Assembly (NCBI GenBank): GCA_031213475.1
Contig: JARUPZ010000018.1
Coordinates: 372,001-436,000, forward strand
Length of the DNA: 64,000 nucleotides
DNA from: Nereocystis luetkeana
Lineage: Eukaryota > Sar > Phaeophyceae > Laminariales > Laminariaceae
Direction of reading: 5' to 3'
The notes below the pieces were generated by a model. It saw only the letters and a program-made list of their open reading frames with translations, had not been told where the DNA came from and searched no databases. How positions within the stretch are numbered: position 1 is the first letter of the stretch; each line of letters begins with the position of its first letter. Positions 25,001-35,019 of the stretch are shown one piece after another. Position numbers and translations under genes: made by a program.

Positions 25001-28000
25001 TCGCGTACAAGCGGTTCGTTCGGGAGAGAGCGATACGCGAAAACAGCGATCCAGAAGGAGAAGAAGTCGATGCAGAAAGTTATGTGGCTCGATGAATCGA
25101 TCGACCCCCTACGGTTGAAAACGTTCCCCCCCCCCGTGTGAATGTCGGCGGTTTCAGTGTTGATACACCCCGGTGTGAGCTATCGTTATGGTATTTACAA
25201 TTTTCGCGTTTGTTCCATCGTCTTTCGATTCCCCCGAGCTCCTTCATCCCACCAACACGGTCGAAAACACCCAGCCGGTGTGTGGACCATCAATATTTGG
25301 ATTGAATGTTGTTTCACTTCTGCCCCTGTCTCCTCCCCTCGTCCTCTCGCCAGGCCCCTCCCACCTACTTTCCCTTTAACCCCCCCCATCTCCCCCTCCC
25401 AAACCTTTCTTCTTCGGGGGCCTCTCTCTCTTGCTCTATTTCCTTCCCTCCTCCCACACACCACGACCACACCACTACTGTAGGTTCTCAGCTACCACGT
25501 CGTCGCGGGCGAGGCCGACAACGCCACCCTGCGAGGCACCCTCCAGGAGTTCGACACCCTGCTCACCAACCGCAGCCTCCGCAACTCCCGGGACGGCAAC
25601 ATCATAGACGGCACGGGACAGGTGGCCAACCTCCTCGCCGCCGACCTCCAGGCCGTCAACGGCTACATCCACGCGATCGACCTCGTCCTCGAGCCCTACC
25701 CGCTCTTCACGCAGTCGCCGACGTCGGCGCCCACGGCGGCCCCGTCCTCGACCCCCCTCCTGGATCTGATAGGGACTCTGGAGGCCGAGAATGTGGACCA
25801 GTTCAGCGAGTACTTCGGACAGTTTGACACGATTCTCGCGGCGCTATCGACTTCGGGCCTCGACATCGAGCTGGCCCAACCCAACGGGCCTTTCACGGTC
25901 AGTACTCGTAGGGGAAACGAGAGAGGGGAAAGAGGAGGTCCGGACCTGGAGAGCCGGGACGTGACCTCTTTTTTTAGTGGGGTGATTAGGGCGGGGGAAG
26001 GGGTATCCATTATCGCACATGGCCGTAGTCGTACGACCATAAACCCTCGCATCCCTACAATGCCGGGACGGAGCACGTCGGGTTTTTAGAGCGGGGGGGG
26101 AGGGGGATACTTGTTCTCTTTCTAGTGGGATGATTGGGGAGAGAGGGAGGGAGGGGAGGGGCAAGCGCTTGGAATGACGGCGGGTGGTCGGTGGGCAGTG
26201 GGGTATGCGGCATGGGTTCTCCTCGCGGTGGCTGAGTTTAATCGGCACACACCCAGCGCAGCCCACACCCCAGCAAGGCGCGCGTGCTGCTTAGAGCCAG
26301 CTCTTTTTTTCGGGGGGGGGGTTTCCGCAAGTGGCACTGGCGGTTCTTACCTGGCGACGAAGCTCTGGCGGAACCTCAACCTTCGATGACCTTTGTGAAA
26401 CGGTCCTGCGCTTCGTTCGGCTCAACGCGCGCAAACACAGGCACAAACCGAGGGCAGCAGTCACCAACCAACCCCAGCCTGAGAAAATACAGCCTGCTTG
26501 ACCCCCCCCCCCTCCCCCCCCCCCCCCCCCCGCCCCGCTCCCGCCCACCGCCGCCTCCACACCTGGCTATCAAACAAACTGAAAACAACAGATGTTCGCC
26601 CCGACGGACGGAGCGTTCCTCTCCGCAAACCTAGGCCCGGAGAGCGTGGAAAACCTTCCCCCGTCCATCCTCGAGAACCTGCTGCTCTACCACACCCTCT
26701 CGGGGAGCGTCAGGAGAGCGGCCATCGCGACGGACGACACCCTCTACACGTCGCTCGAGGTCGACCTGGCCACGTCTGGAGCCACCCTGATCGATTCGGA
26801 GGGGAGCACGGTCAACCTTGTGGAGTCGGACGTGCCCTGCTCGAACGGCTACCTGCACTTCGTGGACGGGGTGCTGATGCCTCCCGACCTGATGTCTTCG
26901 CTGGGCCTGTACAATGAGCCGGGAGGGTCGTACGAGGGGGTGTTCGACACCTTCATGGCGGGAATGCAGGCGGCGAACATGACGGACAACGTCAAGGGCA
27001 TGAACGGGCCCTTCACGGTGAGTTGGCAGATACCGTACTTTCGGGAATAATTGGTTGTACCGGGGGGGGGGGGGTTCTCTCTCTCTCTCTCTCCCTCTCG
27101 TTTTCGTTCCCGTTTTCCTCTCTTGCTCTGCGAGCCAGTGGTACGCGTTTTCGGGTAATAAACTTTTTTATGAAGAAGGGCGCGGAGGGAGAGAGGGTGG
27201 CGGGCGACGGTTGTGTGGGAGGGGGGAGAGAGGGGGGGGGGGGGGGGAGGGCTCGCTCTCGTGCTTCTGTCTACATTCTGTTGCGGTCGCAGTGGAAGTT
27301 TTCGGTAGGCACAACCGCTCAGCTCGTGAGGTTAGGACTTCGCTTCTCTCCCTCCTCCCTCATTACGTCGGTATCCTCACACATTGCGAATCCCATCTCA
27401 CCCCTGCCCCCCCCCCCCCTCCTCCCCCAACTCCCCTTCCACTCCACCCCCACCCGGGGCCCCCTACCCCGTCCCACGGCCGGCGCCTGCGCTATACACG
27501 CCCTCGTCCATATTTTTTTTTCTTTTTGTTGCTACGTACGCCCGCCCACAACCTCGACGACTACGACCATGATTGGATGGCGGGTGTTTACGTTTTGCCT
27601 CGCCTTCTCTTCTCTCCTCTGCAGATACTGGCGCCAACGGACAGTGCCTTCGCCGTGCTGAGGCTCAACTCGTCCAACATCAAGCAGACCAATGCCACCG
27701 CTCTGGAGCAGCTGCTCAAGTACCACATCGTCGACGGGGTGGTCCTGTCAGACGGTATCGCCGAGGCGAGCCCGCTCGGCGCGCAGGGCATCACCGTCTC
27801 GAGCGTGGGCACGATGCAGGGGTCGCAGGGGGGGGAGGCCACCATCCTCGCGGGAGACCTCTCCTCCAGCAACGGCGTGGTGCACGCGATCGACTCGGTG
27901 CTGATGCCGTTCTCGGCCGAGACGTTGACGGGGGGCATGTTCCCCGCGTCAGACCGCAGCGTGCCGAGCGGCAAGAAGGGGAACGATCACGTCGAGGTGG

Positions 28001-28263
28001 CCGCCTTGTCGGCGGGGCTCGTGGCCGCGCTCATCCTTGTCGCGGCTGCGATCGCGGTGCACAAGCGGAGGCAGGCGGACGCGGCCAAGCCGCCGCAGGT
28101 GGCGCCGGACGACGGGGGGTGGGGAGCGGCCGGGGCGGCGGGGAGGGGGGGCGTCCGTACATCCAGCATAAAAAACAAAATGCGATATAGGTTGGATCGG
28201 CGCGGCTACATAGGCTGGCTCTTGGGTAGTTTGATTGACGCAGCTGGCTTGTTGTGTAGTTGA
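10066..28263 (+). CDS. Secreted, membrane-anchored FAS1 (fasciclin) protein with Trp/Pro repeat stalk
   Basis: Modelled exons: 10066-10449, 10958-11246, 17848-18273, 19314-20876, 22045-22451, 23283-23450, 23892-24149, 24871-24957, 25484-25897, 26592-27017, 27625-28263. All introns are GT-AG, phases agree throughout, and the model gives 1,686 residues. Residues 1-27 form a signal peptide (MRFRWRFAVLAATLVLAS, then Ala-rich), followed by a Glu/Asp/Thr/Pro linker. About 24 Trp/Pro repeats of 30 residues follow (TPPPTVKQTW then APAAPWTASP). Four FAS1 domains lie at about 973-1130, 1139-1265, 1282-1430 and 1445-1570; each shows a (F/L)xP(T/A)DxAF box, a central YH and an NGxxHAxD-like end. A hydrophobic helix (about 1599-1622) precedes a KRRQ tail, predicting type I membrane topology, with several N-glycosylation sequons (NLT, NAT, NMT). 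FAS1 proteins generally act in cell adhesion or wall/matrix attachment; that role here is inference. FAS1 exons are secure; the joins across 11247-17847 and 18274-19313 are the weakest. Confidence 0.85.
11984..12076. mobile_element. Palindromic 93-bp MITE (GCAGTCCCG family), copy 1
   Basis: The whole element is one imperfect palindrome: AACCCTTTTAGAAC-CAGTCCCGTTTTGGGG on the left arm, complemented by CGGGACTGCGG-CTAAAGGGGTT on the right. The ends carry TTAA on both sides. Seven copies occur in the window. Transcribed, each would form a long hairpin. Confidence 0.75.
13051..13830. mobile_element. 780-bp PIF/Harbinger-like non-autonomous element
   Basis: Perfect 20-21 bp terminal inverted repeats beginning GGGCGTGTCCAAACAGAATC. 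The trinucleotide TGA flanks both ends (13048-13050 and 13831-13833). A GGGCGTGT-type end with a 3-bp target duplication is the pattern of PIF/Harbinger elements. An extra terminus-like copy lies inside at about 13733-13768 (TTCGATTCTGTTCGGACACG). No transposase; the short open frames inside are unsupported. Confidence 0.7.
13939..14012. mobile_element. Fragment of the GGTCATTC MITE family
   Basis: About 75 bp matching the right end of the element at 37571-37823, including CGCTCTCCGATAAGAAT. Confidence 0.6.
14855..15035. repeat. (TA)n-rich low-complexity block
   Basis: Runs of TATATA broken by TACCAGGTATA and TACTCGGAGTA words. Lies inside intron 2 of the FAS1 gene. Confidence 0.8.
15279..15440. 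mobile_element. Palindromic GCAGTCCCG MITE, copy 2 (expanded)
   Basis: Shares CCCTTTTAGAACCGCAGTCC at the left end and GGACCGCAGTCCTAA at the right. The interior is longer than in other copies because the CAGTCAAATTC / TAATTTGTCC segment is repeated. Confidence 0.65.
15694..15786. mobile_element. Palindromic GCAGTCCCG MITE, copy 3
   Basis: AACCCCTTTTAGAACCGCAG at the left and CTGCGGTCCTGAAAGGGT at the right; 93 bp like copy 1. Confidence 0.7.
17260..17467 (-). repeat. Intron-resident dispersed repeat, copy 1, with a local tandem duplication
   Basis: The minus strand carries CTTGGTGC-type ends and the core CATAGACCCTCGCATCCC and CCGGGACGGAGCATGTCGGG. Copies in the opposite orientation lie in two other introns of the same gene (22490-22612 and 26012-26090). 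At 17354-17467 the ACTACGGCCATGCATGAGAT segment is repeated twice in tandem (about 60 bp each). Confidence 0.65.
18585..19313 (+). pseudogene. Decayed Trp/Pro repeat units apparently spliced out as intron
   Basis: Roughly eight 90-bp units with clear similarity to the coding array, but carrying shifts in poly-C length (for example 10 C at about 18707, where 9 would keep frame), stop codons (TAA in the unit near 19241) and small deletions (GAATGACC for GAATGGACC at 19248). No frame is open across the block. The next unbroken frame joins exon 3 in phase if splicing uses the CCCCAG at 19310-19313. A single intact unit at 18585-18674 could still be used as a 90-bp exon. Alternatively the shifts are homopolymer errors in the assembly. 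Confidence 0.55.
19314..20876 (+). repeat. Coding tandem array of 90-bp Trp/Pro units (exon 4)
   Basis: About 17 units, each encoding TPPPTVKQTWAPAAPWTASP plus GATxAPAREW. Every unit carries a run of about 11 C coding Pro-Pro-Pro, and every junction is CCCCAG|GTGCC, encoding Pro-Gly-Ala. Units 6, 10 and 14 carry an extra 14-residue partial unit (APWTASPGAT or AEWTASPGAT). Five further units are in exon 3 and two in exon 5. Long open frames on the other strand (19234-20997 and 19679-21079) are shadows of the stop-poor unit. Confidence 0.85.
20877..22044 (+). other. Intron 4 of the FAS1 gene
   Basis: Donor GTGTCG, acceptor CCCCTCCAG after a C-rich tract. Contains CT-rich, GGAC-type and CAAT-type simple repeats (about 21420-21470, 21690-21740, 21790-21830) and a run of 19 C ending near 22019. 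No gene is supported inside. Confidence 0.6.
22490..22612 (+). repeat. Intron-resident dispersed repeat, copy 2
   Basis: Shares GACCGTAGACCCTCGTATCC, ACGGAGCGCGTCG and TGCACCAAGCGCGAAGC with the copy at 17260. Lies in intron 5 and is followed by a G-rich low-complexity tract. Confidence 0.6.
24582..24686. mobile_element. TTACGGGGG MITE, copy 1 (105 bp)
   Basis: Terminal inverted repeats of about 27 bp (TTACGGGGGG-CCATAGTTAACAGGACC, complemented at the right) with TA on both sides as target duplication. Located in intron 7 of the FAS1 gene. TA duplications are usual for Tc1/mariner-type elements; assignment is inference. Confidence 0.8.
26012..26090 (+). repeat. Intron-resident dispersed repeat, copy 3
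   Basis: Shares CATAAACCCTCGCATCCC and GCCGGGACGGAGCACGTCGG with the copies at 17260 and 22490; truncated at the distal end. Lies in intron 9. Confidence 0.6.
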
Positions 28264-28887
28264 CAGATGCAGCTGGCTCTGTGAAATTTGCTGCGAGGCG
28301 ATGGCTCTGCGTCGGTTGAAGCGGTGCGCTCCGCTCGGTTCCTTGGCCGGCTGCCCGACTTGTGTTGTGTTTTTTGAGAAAAACTCACTCTCGGTCTTTC
28401 TCGCCTGACCGCCGTGATTGATGGGCCGATTGATTGGTTTTGGTTTGTGTTGTTTTTTTGAGTTTTGAGTTTTGATTGTGTTGTGTTTGGTCTCTCTTGC
28501 CGTTGTGTTTTGGTCTTGGGGAGGGGAGGGGGGGGTCTCTCTCTCTTGGGCAGGACGAGAAACAGCTGCTGTCCGATTGGCTTCCCTCCCCATCTGCTTT
28601 GTATTCATTTCTGCGATTGAGAGAGTGTCGCGATTTCTGGTCCGCCGCGTATTTATTACAGAACCCTTATTTATTCTACACTATTCCACACTACTACTAC
28701 TATTACTGCTGCTAAAACATATTCCACATTACTAGTAATTTCAAGCAATTTGTCCCAAAAACGTGGCCAAAAACGTGGGTTTGCGGTTGGTTCTTAAGGG
28801 GGGGCAATAGCTTTCGGCCGCCGCCGCGCCGTGATGCGTTGACGAACAGAAATGGCGATGACGGACCCCCCCCTATATATTAAAATA
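28264..28887. other. 3' flank of the FAS1 gene, no gene seen
   Basis: Presumed 3' untranslated region and intergenic sequence. No clear AATAAA-type signal was found, and the true transcript end cannot be placed. Confidence 0.4.
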
Positions 28888-29140
28888 TGTGGAGGTGCAG
28901 GAAGGCTTTATTGCGAGCGGTGCGGTGTGCTCGTTTTGTGGGGGGTCTCTAGGAGTTGAGGAAGGCTTCTCGCGAGCTGGGGGGGGGGGTGTCTCCGTTT
29001 CGTGAGGTCTCTACTAGGTGTTGAGGAAGGCTTTGCTTGCGAGCGGAGTGCGGCGGTGTGTCCGTTTAGGGGGGGGCGGGGGGGGGGGCTCTCTCGGAGT
29101 TCAGGTCTAAGAGGCTTGTTAGCGAGCGGGGTGTGTTTCC
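28888..29140. repeat. Imperfect tandem repeat, about four units of 70-85 bp
   Basis: Each unit contains GAGGAAGGCTT-GCGAGC, a GTGT-CCGTTT stretch and a G-run before TCTCT. Unit lengths vary mainly in the G-run. Confidence 0.7.
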
Positions 29141-30644
29141 GTTCGTGGTGGGGCTACGATACGTGGTTTTGTGTGTTCCCTGTACGCTTTTCCACCGTCG
29201 GGTGCGTGGTGATATACGGTATGGTTTCCTAGTGGGGAGGGGGCGGGGTCATTGCGACACCTACGTACGTACTATCGTATGATATGTGGTGGGATAGTCT
29301 AATAGTGGTGGTGGCGGCGGGGGGTTTTGCTCGCGTCCGTAACCTTTTTTTTTCTTCGGTACGTCCCTGCTCTCTCTTGTGGCATCTAAACGGTACGTAT
29401 ACACCTCGGAGTGTACTCAGTACCTTTTTTATCCCATCGATCACCGTAGTAGACCTGATCGCTGTTATCCGAGTCCGTCCAGGTAGACCGGTTCGTTCGT
29501 CATCAACATCATTAAAGCTCCTTGTTTCTCTATTCCTCGTAGTGGTGGGGTGAGGTGTATGCAGCCGGGATGCTGGATGGGCGTTTGCTTTGCTTGCTTG
29601 CTTGCGCTTGTCGTAGCAGTGATGGGGTGATGGTGATGTTGGGGTAAATTGTCCTATACGCAGCTGTGTTTGGTGAGCGCGCAGCAGCAGCCGGCCACGT
29701 GTACCCTGCCTTTTCTTGCTGTTGTTTTTTGTTTGTTTTTTTTCACGCGACATACTTTCTGTGTTTCCCATACTAGGTGTAGGTACGTTCAGTGCGTGTT
29801 GTATTGCCGGGATGTGTTCTCATGTCTTTGGACGAGAGCCGTCGTTTTATGTTGTGGATCGGAGTGGGGTGGAACAAGGATGGATGGATGATGCCTGTTG
29901 AGGCATCGCCTCCTCCCGACCCCCGCGTGGCCATGTGGGGGGAAGGGGGGGGGGGGGGGGGCTAGGCGTACGGCCTGCTCTCTCTCCCCGGGGACAGCAC
30001 TTGGTCTTTAGTGTTCGATTCTTCGATGCAACAACAGACGTAAGATAGGCCGCGTTTTCGCACGGAACGGATCCCCTACCGCACTCTCTACGGCGCTTGG
30101 ACTTTCGACGAGAAGAGAAAGCGATAAAAACAAAAACTGGTTGGTTGGCGCTTGGCAGGGAGGGGGGGCGGCAACAGCCCTGGTTATTTTAAGATGTAAT
30201 TAATGGTAAAACCTGCAGCGCACAGTAGTAGTAGTAGTGCCTGCTGTGCCTCGGGGCTAAGGTACTTCTGGACCCATTTGGACCGACGATCGGGTCATTC
30301 AGCGCAAGCCGCACTCACACGACCCATGCCCGATAAAGACATCTCGTGCCCGCAGTTTTATGATTGGTCCATTCCTTGTGTGTTTCGCACCATCTATATA
30401 TCTACGTGCCGGTCGTAAACAGGGGTGTTTTTGCATCATTTTTTTTTTCGTGGGTGTTTTCGTTTCTGCTCTCTTTTTGGTCATCCTTTGGTTACGTGTG
30501 CGTTTTCTTTCGTTTCCTTTTATTCGTCGATGCGTTGCAAGGGGCGGTGTTGTACAATATGTACACGTAGAAGCAATGCGTCGTAGCGCCATTATTATCA
30601 TTAGTATAGCAGTAGTAGTAGTAGCAGCAGCGAGGAAGGGAGAC
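29141..30644. other. Intergenic, nothing recognised
   Basis: Scattered short open frames only, with GTA and G-run microsatellites (G-run near 29945). No RNA gene or transposon end identified. Confidence 0.4.
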
Positions 30645-30775
30645 TTTCGGGGGGTGGGGCGGGTGGAGCACGCGATCTATATCTGCAAGGCGCTGTTGTT
30701 TTGATGATAGTCAACCTGGAGGGAGACTTCCGGGAGAACGGTGTTCTCGAGGGGGGGATGGGGCGGGTGGAGCAC
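30645..30775. repeat. Tandem duplication with GGGGCGGGTGGAGCAC core
   Basis: Two neighbouring stretches share GGGAGACTT, GGGGCGGGTGGAGCAC and CTATATCT in the same order. Confidence 0.6.
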
Positions 30776-30973
30776 ACTACCTATATCTATCTGTCTACGT
30801 GGCCTAGTTGTTGATGCTACAGTATTCAGCCGGAAAGCTTAAAAAAAGTTGTTTTTCTTTTTTCGGAGATTTTTTTTTTCGAGTGGGGCACACTTTTTTT
30901 TAGTTTTTTTTTTTTTCGCCGCAGACGGGGTGGTAGAAGAGTAGCACAGGTGCTTGGCGTTCCGTGACAGTTC

Positions 30974-31061
30974 AACCCTTTTAGATCCGCAGTCCCGCTT
31001 TGGGGACAAACTACTTGGAATTTGACTGGTTTGTCCCCAAAACGGGACTGCGGTCCTAAAA
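30974..31061. mobile_element. Palindromic GCAGTCCCG MITE, copy 4
   Basis: AACCCTTTTAGATCCGCAGT at the left; GGGACTGCGGTCCTAAAAG at the right. Confidence 0.7.
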
Positions 31062-31665
31062 GAAGACGCGACCGACGGTACCACCGATAGCAGCAGGCAG
31101 CAGCTATATAGCTTTGAGGTCGGAGAGGCGATTCGTACGTACCACCACATCATCGCCAGGAGGTGGTCGTACGTAGGCATTCTCCTAAGTCTCTACGTTT
31201 TAATCCTCCAAAAGTTCGGCAGGTTGGTAACGATCCGCTTTGTATATTATATAAGTAGGAAGTAGCACCTGCCACAACACACCAGACAGACTACGTGCGT
31301 ACGCACGTACATGCAGCTTGTTGAGCGACGGACTGCCGTTGACCCCCGTAGTAGGTATACGTCTGTTTTCGAGTGTCGTATTTGCTCAGTAAGCTCCTAC
31401 AGAAAGGTCTAGCCATACCACTGACTGACTTGATTGACTGCTTTTTTTGGGCGTAATCATGAACAACCGTCATCGAAAACGGGCAGAGTATAATTATCTC
31501 AGATTTGTACTTATGGGTGTTCGTTTCAGTGGCGTTGTTAGGGGGGGGAGGGGGGAGGGAGGGGGGGGGGTTCTCCTTGTTGTGCTTCGTCTTCTTCTTG
31601 TTCCCTTCGTTACTTTTCTGCATTCATTTCTCGAAGCAAACAAAAAAGAGCGAAAAAAAGGAGTC

Positions 31666-31911
31666 ATGAATACCTATTTTGCTAAATATCAGCTTTCAAC
31701 AGACTTTTTGAAAGGCGTTCGACGCGTGCTGCGCGGCAGTGAACAGGTAGTGTGGGACGATGAATACGCCTTTCACCGATTCCTTCACCGACTGTTTCAC
31801 CCATCGTTCGCGGAACGGCTTCTTTCGGAAGATTATGTCGGCGCCGAAAGTTGTAAGAGCGTGCCTGGTAGTCTACACCACCACCGGTATTTTTTTCGGT
31901 TTATTTATTAA
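31666..31911 (+). CDS. Hypothetical small open frame (81 residues)
   Basis: Starts ATGAATACC and ends TAA. The product is mixed in composition with aromatic and charged residues (DDEYAFHRFLHRLF). It resembles no family I know and has no supporting context; it may be chance. Kept only because its composition is not that of the surrounding simple repeats. Confidence 0.15.
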   Translation: MNTYFAKYQLSTDFLKGVRRVLRGSEQVVWDDEYAFHRFLHRLFHPSFAERLLSEDYVGAESCKSVPGSLHHHRYFFRFIY

Positions 31912-32513
31912 GTCGTTTATTTGGGGGGGGGGGGGGGGGGGCGATTCTGTTCTTACTTGTAGTTTGTTGTTTCGTGATAAGTTGATTGCTTTTTAGTTGG
32001 ACTATATATACACCACGTACGTGATAATCAAACAACTTTTTAATATTATGTTTTCCGAAGGAATGCATCTGTATGACTCTCTGAAAAAGAATGAGGCAAC
32101 ACAAGCCTCTATCTATGTATGTATGAATGCATATATATATATATCCGCCGAGCAAGAAAAAGAGGGAAGAAAAACTTCTTGATCTATCTATCTATCCGTT
32201 GAAAAAGGAGGCAACGTTGACTGCTGTCCTGTCTATCCGTTGGAAAGTTTGGAAATGAGGTCGTGTGTTACCAACCCTTACAGTCCTCCCATATATTCCC
32301 AAGTAGGTTGCCCCCCCAAACGTGGGTGCAGTGCTCGTATAGTTGTAAAAAAACGCTTCTTTCTATACTACTACTATAACACTGCTCACCATTGTTATGA
32401 TACTCTGTACTGCTTTGTATGAAGTTGAAAACCCGGTAATCAACGGCACATGCAACGTCGATAACCATTATAATAATGGTGGTTTTTCGTGTACATATAG
32501 TACAACAGCGGCA

Positions 32514-32538
32514 GTAGCAGTAGTAGTAGGAGTAGTAC

Positions 32539-32589
<51 letters not shown>

Positions 32590-32603
32590 ATAGTAGTAGT
32601 AGT
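32514..32603. repeat. (GTA)n microsatellite
   Basis: About 30 GTA/AGT triplets, slightly interrupted. Confidence 0.9.
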
Positions 32604-32937
32604 GGAGCACAAGCTATACAGCGGTTAGGTATTCAGGAAATAAGTGTCGCCTGTTATTCCCGCCTGTCTGAACTGCCGTGTATGAATCTATCTGTACTTT
32701 TTGGGGTATTTTGGCATTCCTCCATGATAACTATTTATTGGTAATATGTGTGGAAACGATCAAATCGTGCTACGACTACAGTTACTTCAGAATCCGTAGA
32801 TAGAATATAAACACTACTATTAATATACTACTCACTGCTGCACCTTCCTTACTTACTGTAGCTCTGATGACCCGTTCGTCCTAATCAACATTAAGCTGTG
32901 AGGGGATATGTATGTGCAGATTTTACAAAGAACTCTA

Positions 32938-33058
32938 TTACGGGGAACCATACGTAGTGAATAGGACCACATATTGTTAGTAAAAAGAGGGGAAAATGTA
33001 CCTGGTGGGTTTTTGTGTGTATACCGTAGGTCCGATTCACTATTATGGTCCCCCGTAA
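32938..33058. mobile_element. TTACGGGGG MITE, copy 2 (121 bp)
   Basis: Same terminal inverted repeats, flanked by TA on both sides. The interior is longer and includes a TACCTGGT octamer. Confidence 0.75.
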
Positions 33059-33614
33059 TACGAGTATCAATACTTCGTACTGCTGTCTAGAATAAAACAT
33101 CGGCCATACACACCACAGTATGTGTATAGGTATATTCTATGGTAGCTACAATAGTGCATACTGGTACACGCTACTGCTGTAGATCCCGATAGGTTCGTAC
33201 AACGGGTGATATGTGATGCGGCTCTTCAAAACTTGAATCGTGGGTAAAACAAGGACGGGGGCGTATTATATACCTGGTACCTGTTGTATACTCTCATTCA
33301 TGTGTACCTGGTATAGTATAGGGTCTCTGTGTGATCACAAGAAAAATGAGCTACGCGTATTATCGGAGACTAATTGAACAGACCGAAAAGTCTACCACGG
33401 TGATGCATACCAGAATACCAGTGTGTGTGTTTTTCACATTATAATAAGGCTGTGCACCAAAAAGTACCAGGTAAAAAAAGGCTCTATTCTCTGTTCATAT
33501 TAAGCTGTTACTCGTACTACCCCTGATAACTTCGTTGCTACGTACTACTTTACACGTCGTAAAAAAAGGCCTCCGAAAAAAAAGTAAATTCACACACAGA
33601 AGCAAAATAAAAAG

Positions 33615-33687
33615 TGGAGATGATGGGCATCGATCCCACTACCTGTCGCATGCTAAGCGACCGCTCTACCATTTGAGCTACATCCCC
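33615..33687 (-). tRNA. tRNA-Ala (anticodon AGC), copy 1
   Basis: 73 bases folding into a complete cloverleaf: acceptor GGGGATG/CATCTCC, D arm GCTC/GAGC, anticodon arm GTCGC-TTAGCAT-GCGAC, T arm GTGGG/CCCAT with loop ATCGATG. The G3-U70 wobble pair, the alanine identity element, is present. The CCA end is not encoded (discriminator A only), and a TTTTTATTTT terminator follows. No intron. Confidence 0.97.
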
Positions 33688-34647
33688 ATCATGGTAATTA
33701 TCTGAAAATCCCAATTTATATATTCTTGTTTTATGTATAAGAGCAATTTTAGCCTGCCCCTGCAGTGAGCACGGCCCCCACTGCTGCTGTCTCACGTAGT
33801 TGCTGGGAGTATGTTTGAATCACGTAACTTTTGGCATTAATTATTGATCAGAGAGAGGTGGAAAACACAGAGCAACCGTGTACCACGGGTGTCGTTTACA
33901 TATGATACATAGCAACACCAGGTATGCACGAGTTACGAGTACTTTTTGTGGCCCTGTAACTCATACATACACCTTTCCTCGTCTTCTTTCTTCGTATTTA
34001 CACACCCTGGGCCATACACCCCGCCCCTCCCACCCAGTATACTACCCGTATATACCAGCACTTTGTACGTCTTCGCCTCCCGGGATGTATCCCACACGAG
34101 GATCAACACGTCGGAATGAACACAACGTGCCGCAGCAAACGAAAAAGCGTGTGTTGTTTTGTGTTGGTACTTGCTTACCGGGTAGCAGGTACGTACGAAC
34201 GTACGTACGTCGTCCGTGTCATAAACGCTACCAGGTACCTGGTACGTACGATCTTACTCACTACTGGTGGTACTGTTAATACCATTGCTTATCATATCAT
34301 ACCGGTGCGCACTACGAGTATATCATGCGTGAACAATGACTAAATAAACTGTGCCGCACTGCTGTATTGCTGACGTGCTGTACTGTGACTTGACTCAGTA
34401 CGTGTCATCTATGATACGACACTCTTATGACATCATGCTCGTGGACTATGCAGATGAGTAATAGTATGTACGGTCTATATTCGGAACACGCATCACAAAA
34501 GTACGAGTGCTGCTGTAGTACGCAGGCATCATACCAGGTATGTTGCAACTTTTCTAAAATGATAGCTGGTGCATGTATTTTGTCGCTCCCAATTACTATT
34601 GATTATATTATTTATATATAAAAATAGTACTGATCAAACTTCATGAT

Positions 34648-34720
34648 GGGGATGTAGCTCAAATGGTAGAGCGGTCGCTTAGCATGCGACAGGTAGTGGG
34701 ATCGATGCCCATCATCTCCA
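34648..34720 (+). tRNA. tRNA-Ala (anticodon AGC), copy 2
   Basis: Identical in its 73 bases to copy 1; followed by CTTTTATTTTTTT, a Pol III terminator. Confidence 0.97.
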
Positions 34721-34780
34721 CTTTTATTTTTTTGCTCTTGTGCGTTAATTTAATCCCCGCCCCCCCCACTTGTCCCCACA

Positions 34781-34819
34781 CAGGTAACAGGCGGGATCGA
34801 TATCCACCATCTCCGCTTT
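34781..34819 (+). pseudogene. Degenerate 3' half of tRNA-Ala
   Basis: ACAGG-GGGATCGAT-CCACCATCTCCGCTTTT follows the 3' half and terminator of the intact gene 60 bp upstream with several changes. Probably a partial local duplication. Confidence 0.6.
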
Positions 34820-34841
34820 TCTTCCCCCCCCCCTCCCTTTT

Positions 34842-34934
34842 AACCCCTTTAGTACTGGGGTCCCGTTTTGGGGACAAACCACTCTAATTCCAAGTAGTTT
34901 GTCCCCAAAACGGGACTGCGGCTCTAAAAGGGTT
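34842..34934. mobile_element. Palindromic GCAGTCCCG MITE, copy 5
   Basis: AACCCCTTTAGTACTGGGGTC at the left (with one difference from CAGTCC) and GGGACTGCGGCTCTAAAAGG at the right. Directly abuts copy 6. Confidence 0.7.
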
Positions 34935-35019
34935 AACCCCTCTAGTACTGCAGTCCCGATAACTCCAATTAATTCCAAGTGCTCGTCCCCAAAACGGGAC
35001 TGCATTACTACAGAAGGGT
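34935..35019. mobile_element. Palindromic GCAGTCCCG MITE, copy 6, head-to-tail with copy 5
   Basis: AACCCCTCTAGTACTGCAGT at the left; CCAAAACGGGACTGC and GAAGGGT at the right. The left arm is eroded after CAGTCCCG. Confidence 0.65.
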
